A stretch of 64,000 bases of DNA from Halorussus vallis (lineage in GTDB: Archaea; Halobacteriota; Halobacteria; Halobacteriales; Haladaptataceae): NCBI RefSeq assembly GCF_024138165.1, contig NZ_CP100000.1:3534001-3598000 (forward strand), written 5' to 3'. The translations under genes were made by a program, and so were the position numbers. Below, in pieces: positions 42,037 through 50,237 of this stretch; within the stretch, counting starts at the first letter, position 1; each line of letters begins with the position of its first letter. The notes beneath the pieces are model-generated. The model searched no databases and was not told the DNA's origin. It saw only the letters and a list, made by a program, of their open reading frames with translations.

Positions 42037-44538
42037 TTACTCCTCGAACCGCTCAGGGTCGTCTGCGGCCTCGACCGCCCGCACCGCGGCGACGTTCTCC
42101 GCGACGTCGTGGACCCGGACGATGTCGGCGCCGCGCTCGGCGGCGACGGTCGTGCCCGCGACCGTCGCCGCCGTCCGGTCGTCGTCGGCGCCGACGAGGC
42201 CGAACATCGACTTGTGGGAGTGGCCGACGAGTACCGGACAGTCCAGCGCGTGGAACTCGTCGGTCCGGCCGAGCAACTCGAAGTTCTCGGCGCGGGACTT
42301 CCCGAAGCCCAGGCCGGGGTCGACGATGATTCGGTCGCGGTCGAGGCCGGCCTTCTCGGCCAGCAGCACCTTCTCTTCGAGTTCGTCGATGACGTCCTCG
42401 ACCACGTCGTCGTATTGGACCTCCCGGTCGGGCACCACGGGCGCGTCGATGCTGTGCATGACGACCAGCGGCGCGTCGTACTCGGCGGCGACGAAGCGCA
42501 TCTCGGGGTCCTCGAGTCCCGACACGTCGTTGAGGATGTCGGCGCCGGCTTCGAGGGCGGCGCGGCCGACCTCGGCCCGTCGAGTGTCGACCGAGATCAG
42601 CGCGTCGAGGTCGGCGATGCGCTCGACGACCGGCACGACGCGGTCGATCTCCTCCTCGACCGGGACCTCGTCGGCGCCCGGTCGGGTGCTCTCGCCGCCG
42701 ACGTCGATGACGTCGACGCCGGCCTCGACCATCTCCTCGGCCCGCGCGACCGCGTCCTCGCGGGCCTCGTACCGGCCGCCGTCGTGGAAGCTGTCGGGCG
42801 TGACGTTCAGGATGCCCATGACCGCGGTCCGGTCCTCCCACGGGTAGCCCCGGCGCTCGCGGTCGGTCCGGATGTCCAGGGCGTCCCGGAGTTCGCCGGC
42901 GAACACCGACAGGCCGTAGGGCTGGCCGTCGAGTTTGCCGGCGAGGCGCTTGAACTGCGCCAGCGTCCCCATCAGCACCACGTCGATGTTCGTCTCGTCC
43001 TGCTCGTTGAGTCCCGAGAGGGCGCACTCCCCGCCGAGGCTCAGCATCTCCTCCTTGAGGTAGCGGGCCTGCCGGGTCTGGACCCGAGTCTTGAGCACGC
43101 GGTGGACCGCCTTGCCGCGCATCCGCCAGACGCCGGGGTCGGTGACGTGGGTCCCCTCCAGCGCCTCGCGGGCGTCGTCGATGTTGCGGATGCGCTTGGG
43201 TATCTCGGCGCGGGTCCACCGCGAGCGGGCCTCCGCCACCGCGAACAGCGACCCCGCGACCAGCACGAGGTCGTCGGCCTCGGCCGCCGAGAGCGCGTTC
43301 TCCAGTGCACCCTCGACCGAGTTGCGGGTCAGCACCTCGCCCGCGCCGGCCTCCTCGAACACCCGGGCGACGACCTCCTCGTCCTCCGCCCGGTCGAGGT
43401 TGGGGTGGCAGGCGACCGCGCGGTCGGGCGTCGGCAGCGCGTCGGCCATCCCCCGGAGGTCCTTGTCGTGCATCGCGCCGAAGACGAGGTGGAGGTCGTC
43501 GTACTCGCCGTCGAACTCCGCGAGCGTCTCGGCCAGCGCCTCGCAGGCGCCGGGGTTGTGCGCGCCGTCGAGCACCACCAGCGGGTCGGTGCCCATCACC
43601 TCGAAGCGGCCGGGCCAGTCGGCTTTCCGGAGTCCGCGGGCGACGGTTTCGGCGTCCAGCGGACCGCCCGACTCATCGTCTCCCTCGTCTCCTGCGCCGC
43701 CCGCCAGGTCGCCGCGCGCGGCGACCTGGCGGGCGAGCGTCGCGGCGACGCCGGCGTTCTGAGCCTGGTACTCCCCCAGTAGCGGAATCGCGGTTTCGAC
43801 GCGCCAGTCGTCGGCCGCGATGGACACCGCGGCCTCGGTGTGGTTGGTCCGGCCGTCGTAGCTCACACGGACGTCGGCGTCGTCGTCGGTTCCGACCCGG
43901 ACCGCGTCCCGGGCCTGCATCCGCACCGCGTCGAACGCCTCGCCCGTGGTCGCGGTGACCAGCGGCGCGTCGTCGGGCGCGACGTGGGCCTTGTCGTGGG
44001 CGATCTCCTCGATGGTGTCGCCGATGATGCCGGTGTGTTCGAGCGTGACGCTCGTGACCGCCGCGGCGACCGGGTCGACGACGCTCGTCGCGTCGAACTT
44101 GCCGCCGATGCCGACTTCTAGGACCGCCACGTCGACGCCCTCGCGGCCGAAGTACCAGAGCGCGAGGGCGGTCATCACCTCGAAGAACGTCGGCGACTCG
44201 CCGTCGGCCGCCTTGTCGTTGACGTAGGGTTTGACCGCCTCGACGTACTCGACGAGCGCGGCCTTCGGTATCTTGCGGCCGCCGACCCGGACGCGCTCGC
44301 GGACGTCGTCGAAGTGCGGCGAGGTGTACAGTCCCACGTCGAGGCCCGCCTCCCGGAGGACGCGCTCGGTCATCCGGGCGGTCGACCCCTTCCCGTTCGA
44401 CCCGGCGACCTGGACGTACGCGACCCCCTCGTGGGGGTCGCCGAGGTGGGCGAGCAGGTCGGCGGTCGCCTCCGTCCCGGGCTTAGGTCGGAAGCGGCGC
44501 AGGTCGAACAGGAAGTTCGCCGCCTCGTGAAAGTTCAT
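42037..44538 (-). CDS. folCP: Fused folylpolyglutamate synthase-dihydropteroate synthase
   Basis: The 833-residue protein joins two folate enzymes. The N-terminal FolC/MurD-type ligase (about 1-470) has the ATP loop AGSNGKGSTA and LEVGIGGKFDAT and joins glutamate to the pterin-aminobenzoate product or folate. The C-terminal dihydropteroate synthase (about 540-833) has MGILNVTPDSFHDGG, GGESTRPGA and GHSHKSMFG. This FolC-FolP fusion is known from haloarchaea. A Gly/Asp/Glu-rich linker (about 268-300) contains a perfect palindrome (43698-43735). The ATG at 44538 with a CTCTAAAG box about 27 nt upstream is the start; an open frame to 44865 has no other support. Folate made here serves the purN-purH gene nearby. 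Confidence 0.92.
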   Translation of the reverse strand: MNFHEAANFLFDLRRFRPKPGTEATADLLAHLGDPHEGVAYVQVAGSNGKGSTARMTERVLREAGLDVGLYTSPHFDDVRERVRVGGRKIPKAALVEYVEAVKPYVNDKAADGESPTFFEVMTALALWYFGREGVDVAVLEVGIGGKFDATSVVDPVAAAVTSVTLEHTGIIGDTIEEIAHDKAHVAPDDAPLVTATTGEAFDAVRMQARDAVRVGTDDDADVRVSYDGRTNHTEAAVSIAADDWRVETAIPLLGEYQAQNAGVAATLARQVAARGDLAGGAGDEGDDESGGPLDAETVARGLRKADWPGRFEVMGTDPLVVLDGAHNPGACEALAETLAEFDGEYDDLHLVFGAMHDKDLRGMADALPTPDRAVACHPNLDRAEDEEVVARVFEEAGAGEVLTRNSVEGALENALSAAEADDLVLVAGSLFAVAEARSRWTRAEIPKRIRNIDDAREALEGTHVTDPGVWRMRGKAVHRVLKTRVQTRQARYLKEEMLSLGGECALSGLNEQDETNIDVVLMGTLAQFKRLAGKLDGQPYGLSVFAGELRDALDIRTDRERRGYPWEDRTAVMGILNVTPDSFHDGGRYEAREDAVARAEEMVEAGVDVIDVGGESTRPGADEVPVEEEIDRVVPVVERIADLDALISVDTRRAEVGRAALEAGADILNDVSGLEDPEMRFVAAEYDAPLVVMHSIDAPVVPDREVQYDDVVEDVIDELEEKVLLAEKAGLDRDRIIVDPGLGFGKSRAENFELLGRTDEFHALDCPVLVGHSHKSMFGLVGADDDRTAATVAGTTVAAERGADIVRVHDVAENVAAVRAVEAADDPERFEE
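43698..43735. repeat. Perfect 38-bp palindrome inside folC-folP
   Basis: Arms 43698-43716 and 43717-43735 are exact reverse complements without spacer (left arm starts CGCCCGCC). On the minus strand it covers about residues 268-280 (RQVAARGDLAG), just before a disordered linker. Confidence 0.95.
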
Positions 44539-44671
44539 ATCTGCCAGAACAGACGCGGCGCGCTTTAGAGTGTCGGAGTCACGTGCCGACCGGGGCGAGA
44601 GCCTCCCGGTCGCGGGAACCGGTGTTTCAGTCACCTGAAAGCATTTACTCGTCGGACGAACAGTTCGGGGT

Positions 44672-45514
44672 ATGCGTCGTCGCCGCCTGCTCGCCGCGCT
44701 CGGGATGACCGCGCTCCCTGCTACCCTCGCGGGGTGCGTCGGCTCGGACGCGCTCGAAACCACGACCGACCCACCCGCGACGCGAGCGGAGCGCCGGACG
44801 CGGACCGCCTCGCGGGACGACCGAACCGGGACCGACGACCGGACGCCGACCGCCGGGGACGTCACGGTCCACTCGCTCGCCGTTAGGCCGTCGGTCGTCG
44901 TCCGGGGAGTGCACTTCGACCCTCACTACCGACCGGGTTCGCAGTTCGTCGTCGCCGACGTTTCGGTGGGCGGTCGGGCCGACCTCTCGGGCATCGCGGT
45001 CGGAAAGGCGTTCGCCGTCACCGCCGATGGGCGGCGCGTGGACAGGGAGGTCTACTACCCCGTCGAACTGCAGTCGGGCGACCCCCAGGGAGTTCGACTC
45101 GGCTTCGCCGTTCCCGCTCCGCTCGACGCCGACGGCGCGTCCGTCGTCTGGAGGGGCGACGGGAATCCGTCCGAGACCGAGTGGCCGCTCGGCGACGAAC
45201 TGTTGGACGCGCTCGCGAACCCGCCGGCGTTCGAGGTTCGGCGCTTCGAAGTCCCCGCCGAGGCGAACCGCGGCGCGACCTTCGAGGCCACGCTGACCAT
45301 CGAGAACGTCGGGCGGAGCGACGGCACGTTCCTCGCGGAACTCGGCGCGACGACCGTCTCGGACACGCCCGAAATCGCGGTCGACGTACCGAGCGGGGAA
45401 ACGGTCACCGCGACCCGGACCGTCGAACCGCACTATCCGGAAGGGGTTTCGGAACTCGAGATACGGCTGAATTGGGGCGCGTCGGCGCTGACGCGAACGG
45501 TTTCGGTGGAGTGA
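44672..45514 (+). CDS. Lipoprotein with CARDB-like domain
   Basis: The 280-residue protein begins MRRRRLLAALGM with a lipobox LAGC at 19-22 (Tat-type lipoprotein), followed by a Thr/Arg/Asp-rich linker (about 30-62). Two beta-sandwich parts follow; the second (about 190-280: FEATLTIENVGRSDGTFLAEL) resembles a CARDB/DUF11-type adhesion domain. Probably anchored on the outer face of the membrane. Function unknown. AGCATTTACTCG near 44641-44648 is a promoter candidate about 27 nt before the start, and the gene is divergent from folC-folP. Confidence 0.7.
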   Translation: MRRRRLLAALGMTALPATLAGCVGSDALETTTDPPATRAERRTRTASRDDRTGTDDRTPTAGDVTVHSLAVRPSVVVRGVHFDPHYRPGSQFVVADVSVGGRADLSGIAVGKAFAVTADGRRVDREVYYPVELQSGDPQGVRLGFAVPAPLDADGASVVWRGDGNPSETEWPLGDELLDALANPPAFEVRRFEVPAEANRGATFEATLTIENVGRSDGTFLAELGATTVSDTPEIAVDVPSGETVTATRTVEPHYPEGVSELEIRLNWGASALTRTVSVE

Positions 45515-45617
45515 CCCGGCATCGCCGCCGGTCGGCGACACCCTCGGCCCACGGATAACTAAAATCGGGACCGTCCCTTCCACGAGACATTTACCCTCCC
45601 TCTCCGACCACGCTCGC

Positions 45618-46046
45618 ATGAACGTGACTCGACGCCGACTCCTCGCGGCCGGCGTGACGACCGGCGCCGCATCGCTCGCAGGTTGTTCCGGCGGATGCGT
45701 CCAGGGACTGCCAATCGTCGGAACGAACATGCCGAACGACGGGGAGGTCGCGGTCGACCCCGTCGAATCGATACCTACGGACGCGACGGTCATTGAGTTC
45801 TCGTCGTTACCGAAGGCCGAGCGGTCGCTCCTTCGGACTGCTATCGAGGACGGAGTCGCCCGGGCGTGCATGTCCGACGAGAGCGAGTCGGCGGAGGCGC
45901 TTCGCTCGTTCTCGAGCCGGACGAGCGTCGAGTCGTCGTATCTCTCCCACGAGGGCGACTACTACGGACTCTGGGTCCGAATCACGGATGTCGTTTCCGC
46001 GTCGACCGCGGACCCGCCGGAGGGCGGCGAAAATCCCTGCTGTTGA
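45618..46046 (+). CDS. Small Tat-type lipoprotein, unknown
   Basis: The 142-residue protein has a twin-arginine signal (MNVTRRRLLAAGVTTGAASL) and lipobox LAGC, with Cys at 23 and a second Cys (SGGC) four residues on. The rest is a compact acidic domain with a terminal NPCC. An ACATTTACCC box at about 45587-45596 supports a leaderless start. No family recognised. It is convergent with the SHOCT protein. Confidence 0.62.
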   Translation: MNVTRRRLLAAGVTTGAASLAGCSGGCVQGLPIVGTNMPNDGEVAVDPVESIPTDATVIEFSSLPKAERSLLRTAIEDGVARACMSDESESAEALRSFSSRTSVESSYLSHEGDYYGLWVRITDVVSASTADPPEGGENPCC

Positions 46047-46058
46047 ACGGGGCGACGT

Positions 46059-46583
46059 CTATCGGTCGGTTTCGAACTGCCTGTCGAACTGCCGCTGCTC
46101 CCGCCGGACGCGCTCGTCGTTCACGTCCTCGTCGGCCATCAGTTCCTGCAACCGGCGCTCGTACTCGGCCTCGCTGATCTCGCCCTCGACGTACCGCTCT
46201 TTCAGTCGGTCGATGCGGTCCTCGGTGGTCGGTTCGACGCGCTCGGATAAGCCCGCCTTCCTGGCCCCTGGGTAGTGACGCTCGACTTTCCGGGCGACCC
46301 GCGCGAGGCGGTCGTTCCGGGGCATCGACGCCTGCCGGACGGCCGCCACCGCCAGCGCGACGAACGTCAGCCCCGAGAACAGGCCGACGAGGAGGTCGGC
46401 GACGATGTACGGAGCCGCCGCGCTCAGCATGGCCCACAGGAGCGGCACCCCGGCGTACGCGGGGCTGGTGAGTGCCGACAGCGCGGCCAGCAGGCCGAGT
46501 GCGCTCACGCCGACCAGGACGAACAGCGAGAGGACGAACGCGGTGAGGAGGACCTTCACCTTCGTGTCGCTCAGGAGTCCCAT
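46059..46583 (-). CDS. Membrane protein with C-terminal SHOCT domain
   Basis: The 174-residue protein has two or three N-terminal membrane helices (about 8-38, 45-62 and 64-84) and a C-terminal SHOCT motif at about 122-148 (DRIDRLKERYVEGEISEAEY), a short oligomerisation module. It ends in a charged tail. Function unknown. It is divergent from nothing close: the next upstream gene, purN-purH, runs the same way. Confidence 0.75.
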   Translation of the reverse strand: MGLLSDTKVKVLLTAFVLSLFVLVGVSALGLLAALSALTSPAYAGVPLLWAMLSAAAPYIVADLLVGLFSGLTFVALAVAAVRQASMPRNDRLARVARKVERHYPGARKAGLSERVEPTTEDRIDRLKERYVEGEISEAEYERRLQELMADEDVNDERVRREQRQFDRQFETDR

Positions 46584-46657
46584 CGAGTGGGTGTAGGGAG
46601 CGAGTCTACTTCAATCCGTTCTCACTGGGGCGACAGGACGAGAAGTTGGGGCGCAGT

Positions 46658-48250
46658 TCAATCGTGCTTGAAACACCTGCTCCCGGTGAACGCCATCGCC
46701 ATGCCGTGTTCGTTCGCGGCTTCGACGACGTCCTCGTCGTTGACCGACCCGCCGGGCTGAATCACGGCCTCGATGCCCGCCTCGGCGGCGGCCTCGATGC
46801 CGTCCGGGAACGGGAAGAAGGCGTCGGAGGCCATCACCGCGCCCTCGGCGGTCTTGCCCTCGGCGTCCTTCTCGGCCTTCATCTTCGCGATCTCGACCGC
46901 GTCGACCCGCGAAACCTGGCCCGCGCCGACGCCGACCGTCTCGGTGCCCTTCGCGAACAGGATGGCGTTGGACTTGACGTGCTTGACGGTCCGCCAGGCG
47001 AACAGCATCGTCTCGAACTGCTCGTCGGTGGGTTCGCGGTCGGTGACCACGTTGAGGTCCTCGCGGGTCGGCGCCTGCAGGTCCCGTTCCTGGACGAGGT
47101 GGCCGCCGACGAGGTCCTTCTCGGTGGTCGTCTCCGTAACCTCGCCGAAGTCGACCTCGCTCCCTACGTCGAGCACTCGCAGGTTCTGCTTCTCTCGGAG
47201 CGTCTCCAGCGCGTCGTCGGTGTACCCCGGCGCGACAACGACCTCCTTGAATGAGTCGACGACCTGGCTCGCGGTCGCCTCGTCGCACTCCCGATTGAGG
47301 GCGACGATGCCGCCGAAGGCGCTCTTGGGGTCGGTCGCCAGCGCGCGCTCGTAGGCCTCGGCGAGGGTGTCGGCCGTGGCGCAACCGGCGGGGTTGGTGT
47401 GCTTGATGACCGCCGCCGCGGGGCGGTCGAACTCCTTGACGAGGTTGAGCGCGCCGTCGGCGTCGTTGTAGTTGTTGTACCCCATGCCCTTCGCGCCCTC
47501 GTTCAGTTGCGGGGCGGAGACGACGTTGGCCTCCTCGGAGGTCGTGTCGGCGTAGAGCGCCGCGTCCTGGTGGGGGTTCTCGCCGTAGCGCAGGTCGGCG
47601 GCGCGGTCGGCCGTCCGGACCTCGCGGGCCGGGAACCGGCCGTCCTCGTCGCCCTCGACGCTGACCGCGCTCAGGTCGTCCGCGACGTCGAGGCGTCCCT
47701 CGGCGAACCACTTCACGGCGCGGGGGTAGGCCTTGAACTCGCCCTCGTAGAGCACGCGCTCTTTCAGGTCGCTCTCGTCGTCACCCTCGTAGACCGGAAT
47801 CGGTTCCTGGGTCACGATGGGGCCGGCGTCGACCTCCTCGGTGACGACGTGGACCGTACATCCGGTGGTCTTCACGCCCGCTTCGAGCACCTGCTCGTGG
47901 GCGTCCATCCCGGGGAACGCCGGGAGCAGGGAGGGGTGGACGTTCAGCGTCAGCGGCGCGTTCTCGACGAACTCTCCGGTCAGTACCCGCATGTAACCGT
48001 CGAGACAGACCAACTCGAAGTCGTAGCTCTCCAAGGCGTCGAGGATGCGGCGCTCGTGGCTCTCGCGGCTCTCGTCGGCCTCGCGCTCGACGACCTCCGT
48101 GGGGATTCCGCGCTCGGCGGCGGCGTCCAGCACGGGCGCGTCAGCGTCGTTCGTCAGCACGACGCCAAGTTCGGCCCCGCCGGGCGCTCGGTCGGCGACG
48201 TTCAGCAAGTTCCGTCCGCGATTGCTGGCGAGTCCGGCGATTCGTGTCAT
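46658..48250 (-). CDS. purNH: Fused GAR transformylase-AICAR transformylase
   Basis: The 530-residue protein has an N-terminal PurN-type formyltransferase (about 1-185; LASNRGRNLLN, LNVHPSLLPAFPGMDAHEQ, with catalytic Asn-His and the later Asp in TEEVDAGPI). A C-terminal AICAR transformylase domain (about 200-530; RYGENPHQDAALY, HTNPAGCA, VGVGAGQVSRVDAV) follows. It catalyses both 10-formyl-tetrahydrofolate-dependent steps of purine synthesis. The IMP cyclohydrolase domain of bacterial PurH is missing, so another enzyme (PurO-type) must close the ring. The ATG at 48250 matches the usual PurN start. Divergent from purB. Confidence 0.9.
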   Translation of the reverse strand: MTRIAGLASNRGRNLLNVADRAPGGAELGVVLTNDADAPVLDAAAERGIPTEVVEREADESRESHERRILDALESYDFELVCLDGYMRVLTGEFVENAPLTLNVHPSLLPAFPGMDAHEQVLEAGVKTTGCTVHVVTEEVDAGPIVTQEPIPVYEGDDESDLKERVLYEGEFKAYPRAVKWFAEGRLDVADDLSAVSVEGDEDGRFPAREVRTADRAADLRYGENPHQDAALYADTTSEEANVVSAPQLNEGAKGMGYNNYNDADGALNLVKEFDRPAAAVIKHTNPAGCATADTLAEAYERALATDPKSAFGGIVALNRECDEATASQVVDSFKEVVVAPGYTDDALETLREKQNLRVLDVGSEVDFGEVTETTTEKDLVGGHLVQERDLQAPTREDLNVVTDREPTDEQFETMLFAWRTVKHVKSNAILFAKGTETVGVGAGQVSRVDAVEIAKMKAEKDAEGKTAEGAVMASDAFFPFPDGIEAAAEAGIEAVIQPGGSVNDEDVVEAANEHGMAMAFTGSRCFKHD

Positions 48251-48299
48251 GGTCGATTCCGCGTCGTCCCCGCGGAAAGGTATTGCGGTTGCGAGCGAG

Positions 48300-48363
48300 C
48301 GAGTATGCACGTTCGAGCATAAATAGTGGCGGATATCGCGTGGTGTCGCTTCGAGTATGCACG
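48300..48363. promoter_or_regulatory. Direct repeats in the purNH-purB divergent region
   Basis: CGAGTATGCACG occurs at 48300-48311 and 48352-48363 in the same direction, flanking a CATAAATAG-type TATA element (about 48319-48327). Shared regulation of the two purine genes by a protein binding these repeats is plausible. A CTTTTTGCC box near 48388-48396 would serve purB. Confidence 0.4.
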
Positions 48364-48417
48364 ACCGTGCCGCTTTCGACCGACACGCTTTTTGCCCGCG
48401 CCCCGGCACTCTCGGGC

Positions 48418-49794
48418 ATGAACCCCCTCTACGCCGTGTCGCCGCTGGACGGTCGCTACGCCGGCCGGACCGAACCGCTCCGGGAGTACGCGAGCGAGGC
48501 CGCGCTCGTGCGCGCCCGCGTGCAAGTCGAAGTTGAGTATCTGCTCGCGCTCGCCGACCTCGACGTCACACCGCTGGAAATCGACGCCGACGACCGGGCC
48601 GAACTCCGCGCCCTCTACGAGGAGTTCGACGAGGACGACGCCGCGCTGGTCAAGCAGATCGAAACCGAGGGCTACGGCGACTACTCGGCGACGAACCACG
48701 ACGTGAAGGCCGTCGAGTACTTCGTCCGCGAGGGGCTGCCCGAGGGCCTCGACGCGGCGTCGTGGATTCACTTCGCGCTCACGAGCGAGGACGTCAACAA
48801 CCTCGCGTACCGCCTGCTCGTGAAGGGTGCGGTCGAGGAGGTCATGCTGCCGGAACTCAGCGAGATTCGCGAATCGCTCGCGGACCTCGCCCACGAGTAC
48901 GCCGACGTGCCGATGCTCGCGCGCACTCACGGCCAGCCCGCGACCCCCACGACGTTCGGCAAGGAGATGGCGGTCTTCGCCGCTCGCCTAGGGAGAGCCA
49001 AGGGTCGGGTGAAGGACGCCCGCGACGGCCTCCAGGGCAAACTCGCCGGCGCGTCGGGCACCTACGCCGCCCACGTCGCGGCCTACCCCGACGTCGACTG
49101 GCGGGCGTTCGCCCGCGAGTTCGTCGAGGGACTGGGCTTCGAGCAGGCGCCCGTCACGACCCAGGTCAACCCCTGCGACGACCTCGCGGAACTGTTCGAC
49201 GCGCTCCGGGGCGCGAACAACGTCCTGTTCGACCTCGACCGCGACGCCTGGCGCTACGTCAGCGACCGCTACCTCGGCCAGGAGGCCGCAGCGGGCGAAA
49301 CCGGCTCCTCGACGATGCCCCACAAGGTCAACCCCATCGACTTCGAGAACAGCGAGGGGAACCTCTCGAAAGCCAACTCCGACCTCGTCTTCCTCGGCGA
49401 CTACGTCACCTCCTCGCGGCTCCAGCGGGACCTCTCGGACTCGACGGTCAAGCGCAACATCGGCGCGGCGTTCGCCTACTGCCTGCTGGGCTACGTCAAA
49501 CTTCAGGACGGCCTCTCGAAGGTCGTCCCGAACGAGCAGGTCATGCGCGAGGAACTGGACGCGACCCCCGAAATCATCGGCGAGGCGGTCCAGACGATTC
49601 TGCGCCGGGAAGGTCACGACGACGCCTACGAACGCGTGAAGGACCTGACTCGGGGTCAGCGCGTCACGCTCGAAGACTTCCGGGACCTCTTCGCGGATCT
49701 GGACGTGGACGACGAAACCCGCAAGGAACTGCTGGCGCTCACGCCCGCGGGCTACACGGGCGTCGCGAGCGAGATGGTCGAGGACGTCGACTGA
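48418..49794 (+). CDS. purB: Adenylosuccinate lyase
   Basis: The 458-residue fumarase/aspartase-superfamily enzyme cleaves succinyl-AICAR and adenylosuccinate, releasing fumarate. Motifs visible: SPLDGRYAGR at the N-terminus, FALTSEDVNN, ARTHGQPATPTTFGKE (catalytic His), and the superfamily signature GSSTMPHKVNPIDFENSEGN with the catalytic Ser loop. The ATG at 48418 lies about 27 nt after a T-rich box. The last codons and stop are repeated in a 24-bp tandem duplication (49778-49825). Divergent from purN-purH, with which it shares a pathway. Confidence 0.95.
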   Translation: MNPLYAVSPLDGRYAGRTEPLREYASEAALVRARVQVEVEYLLALADLDVTPLEIDADDRAELRALYEEFDEDDAALVKQIETEGYGDYSATNHDVKAVEYFVREGLPEGLDAASWIHFALTSEDVNNLAYRLLVKGAVEEVMLPELSEIRESLADLAHEYADVPMLARTHGQPATPTTFGKEMAVFAARLGRAKGRVKDARDGLQGKLAGASGTYAAHVAAYPDVDWRAFAREFVEGLGFEQAPVTTQVNPCDDLAELFDALRGANNVLFDLDRDAWRYVSDRYLGQEAAAGETGSSTMPHKVNPIDFENSEGNLSKANSDLVFLGDYVTSSRLQRDLSDSTVKRNIGAAFAYCLLGYVKLQDGLSKVVPNEQVMREELDATPEIIGEAVQTILRREGHDDAYERVKDLTRGQRVTLEDFRDLFADLDVDDETRKELLALTPAGYTGVASEMVEDVD

Positions 49795-49825
49795 AGCTAG
49801 CTCGAGGACGTCGACTGAAGCTAGC
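49778..49825. repeat. 24-bp tandem duplication across the purB stop codon
   Basis: The unit 49778-49801 (begins TCGAGGACGTCGACTGAAGC) is repeated exactly at 49802-49825. Because the first copy contains the TGA, the second is untranslated. The piece itself contains GTCGAC and GCTAGC sites. Confidence 0.9.
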
Positions 49826-49907
49826 TTCACGGTCGTTCTGCCGCTGGCGAGATGTCGCTTCGTCGTCGGCACGAGAATCTTCCCGACTTCCGCCCACCAC
49901 GCGCCAA

Positions 49908-50120
49908 CTAGGGCGCCCAGTACCGCTCGTACAGGTACATCGAGGGCCAACACAGGCCGTATCCCACGTACCCGACGGCGACGCCGAGCGCGTGCAGTTT
50001 CGAGCCACCGACGCCCCTGAGGACTTGCGAGACGCCGACTACCGCCATCCCGACGAGATACGCCGGCAGTAACAGCACCCAGAGCCACTGCGCAGCGTCC
50101 TTCCGCCTGTCGGTGGTCAT
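49908..50120 (-). CDS. Small two-helix membrane protein
   Basis: The 70-residue protein has two hydrophobic helices (about 11-32 and 42-58) and ends YERYWAP. Function unknown. The ATG at 50120 lies about 30 nt after a GGAAAATG box on the minus strand; an ATG at 50153 is too close to that box. It is on the same strand as the M48 peptidase upstream. Confidence 0.55.
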   Translation of the reverse strand: MTTDRRKDAAQWLWVLLLPAYLVGMAVVGVSQVLRGVGGSKLHALGVAVGYVGYGLCWPSMYLYERYWAP

Positions 50121-50237
50121 GCGACGCTGTTCGGTCGCGACCGACGTAGTCATTTTCCAACACTTCTACGAAAACGCTCGCGGCGGCGAGCGACCGTCGC
50201 ACGTGACGCCGACACGCCGTTCGGCACCTCCCCGCGG

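Noticed and set aside
46658-48409. Earlier start for purN-purH at 48409
   Set aside because: The added 53 residues overlap the divergent promoter and purB leader and do not resemble PurN; MTRIAGLASNRGR at 48250 is the family start.
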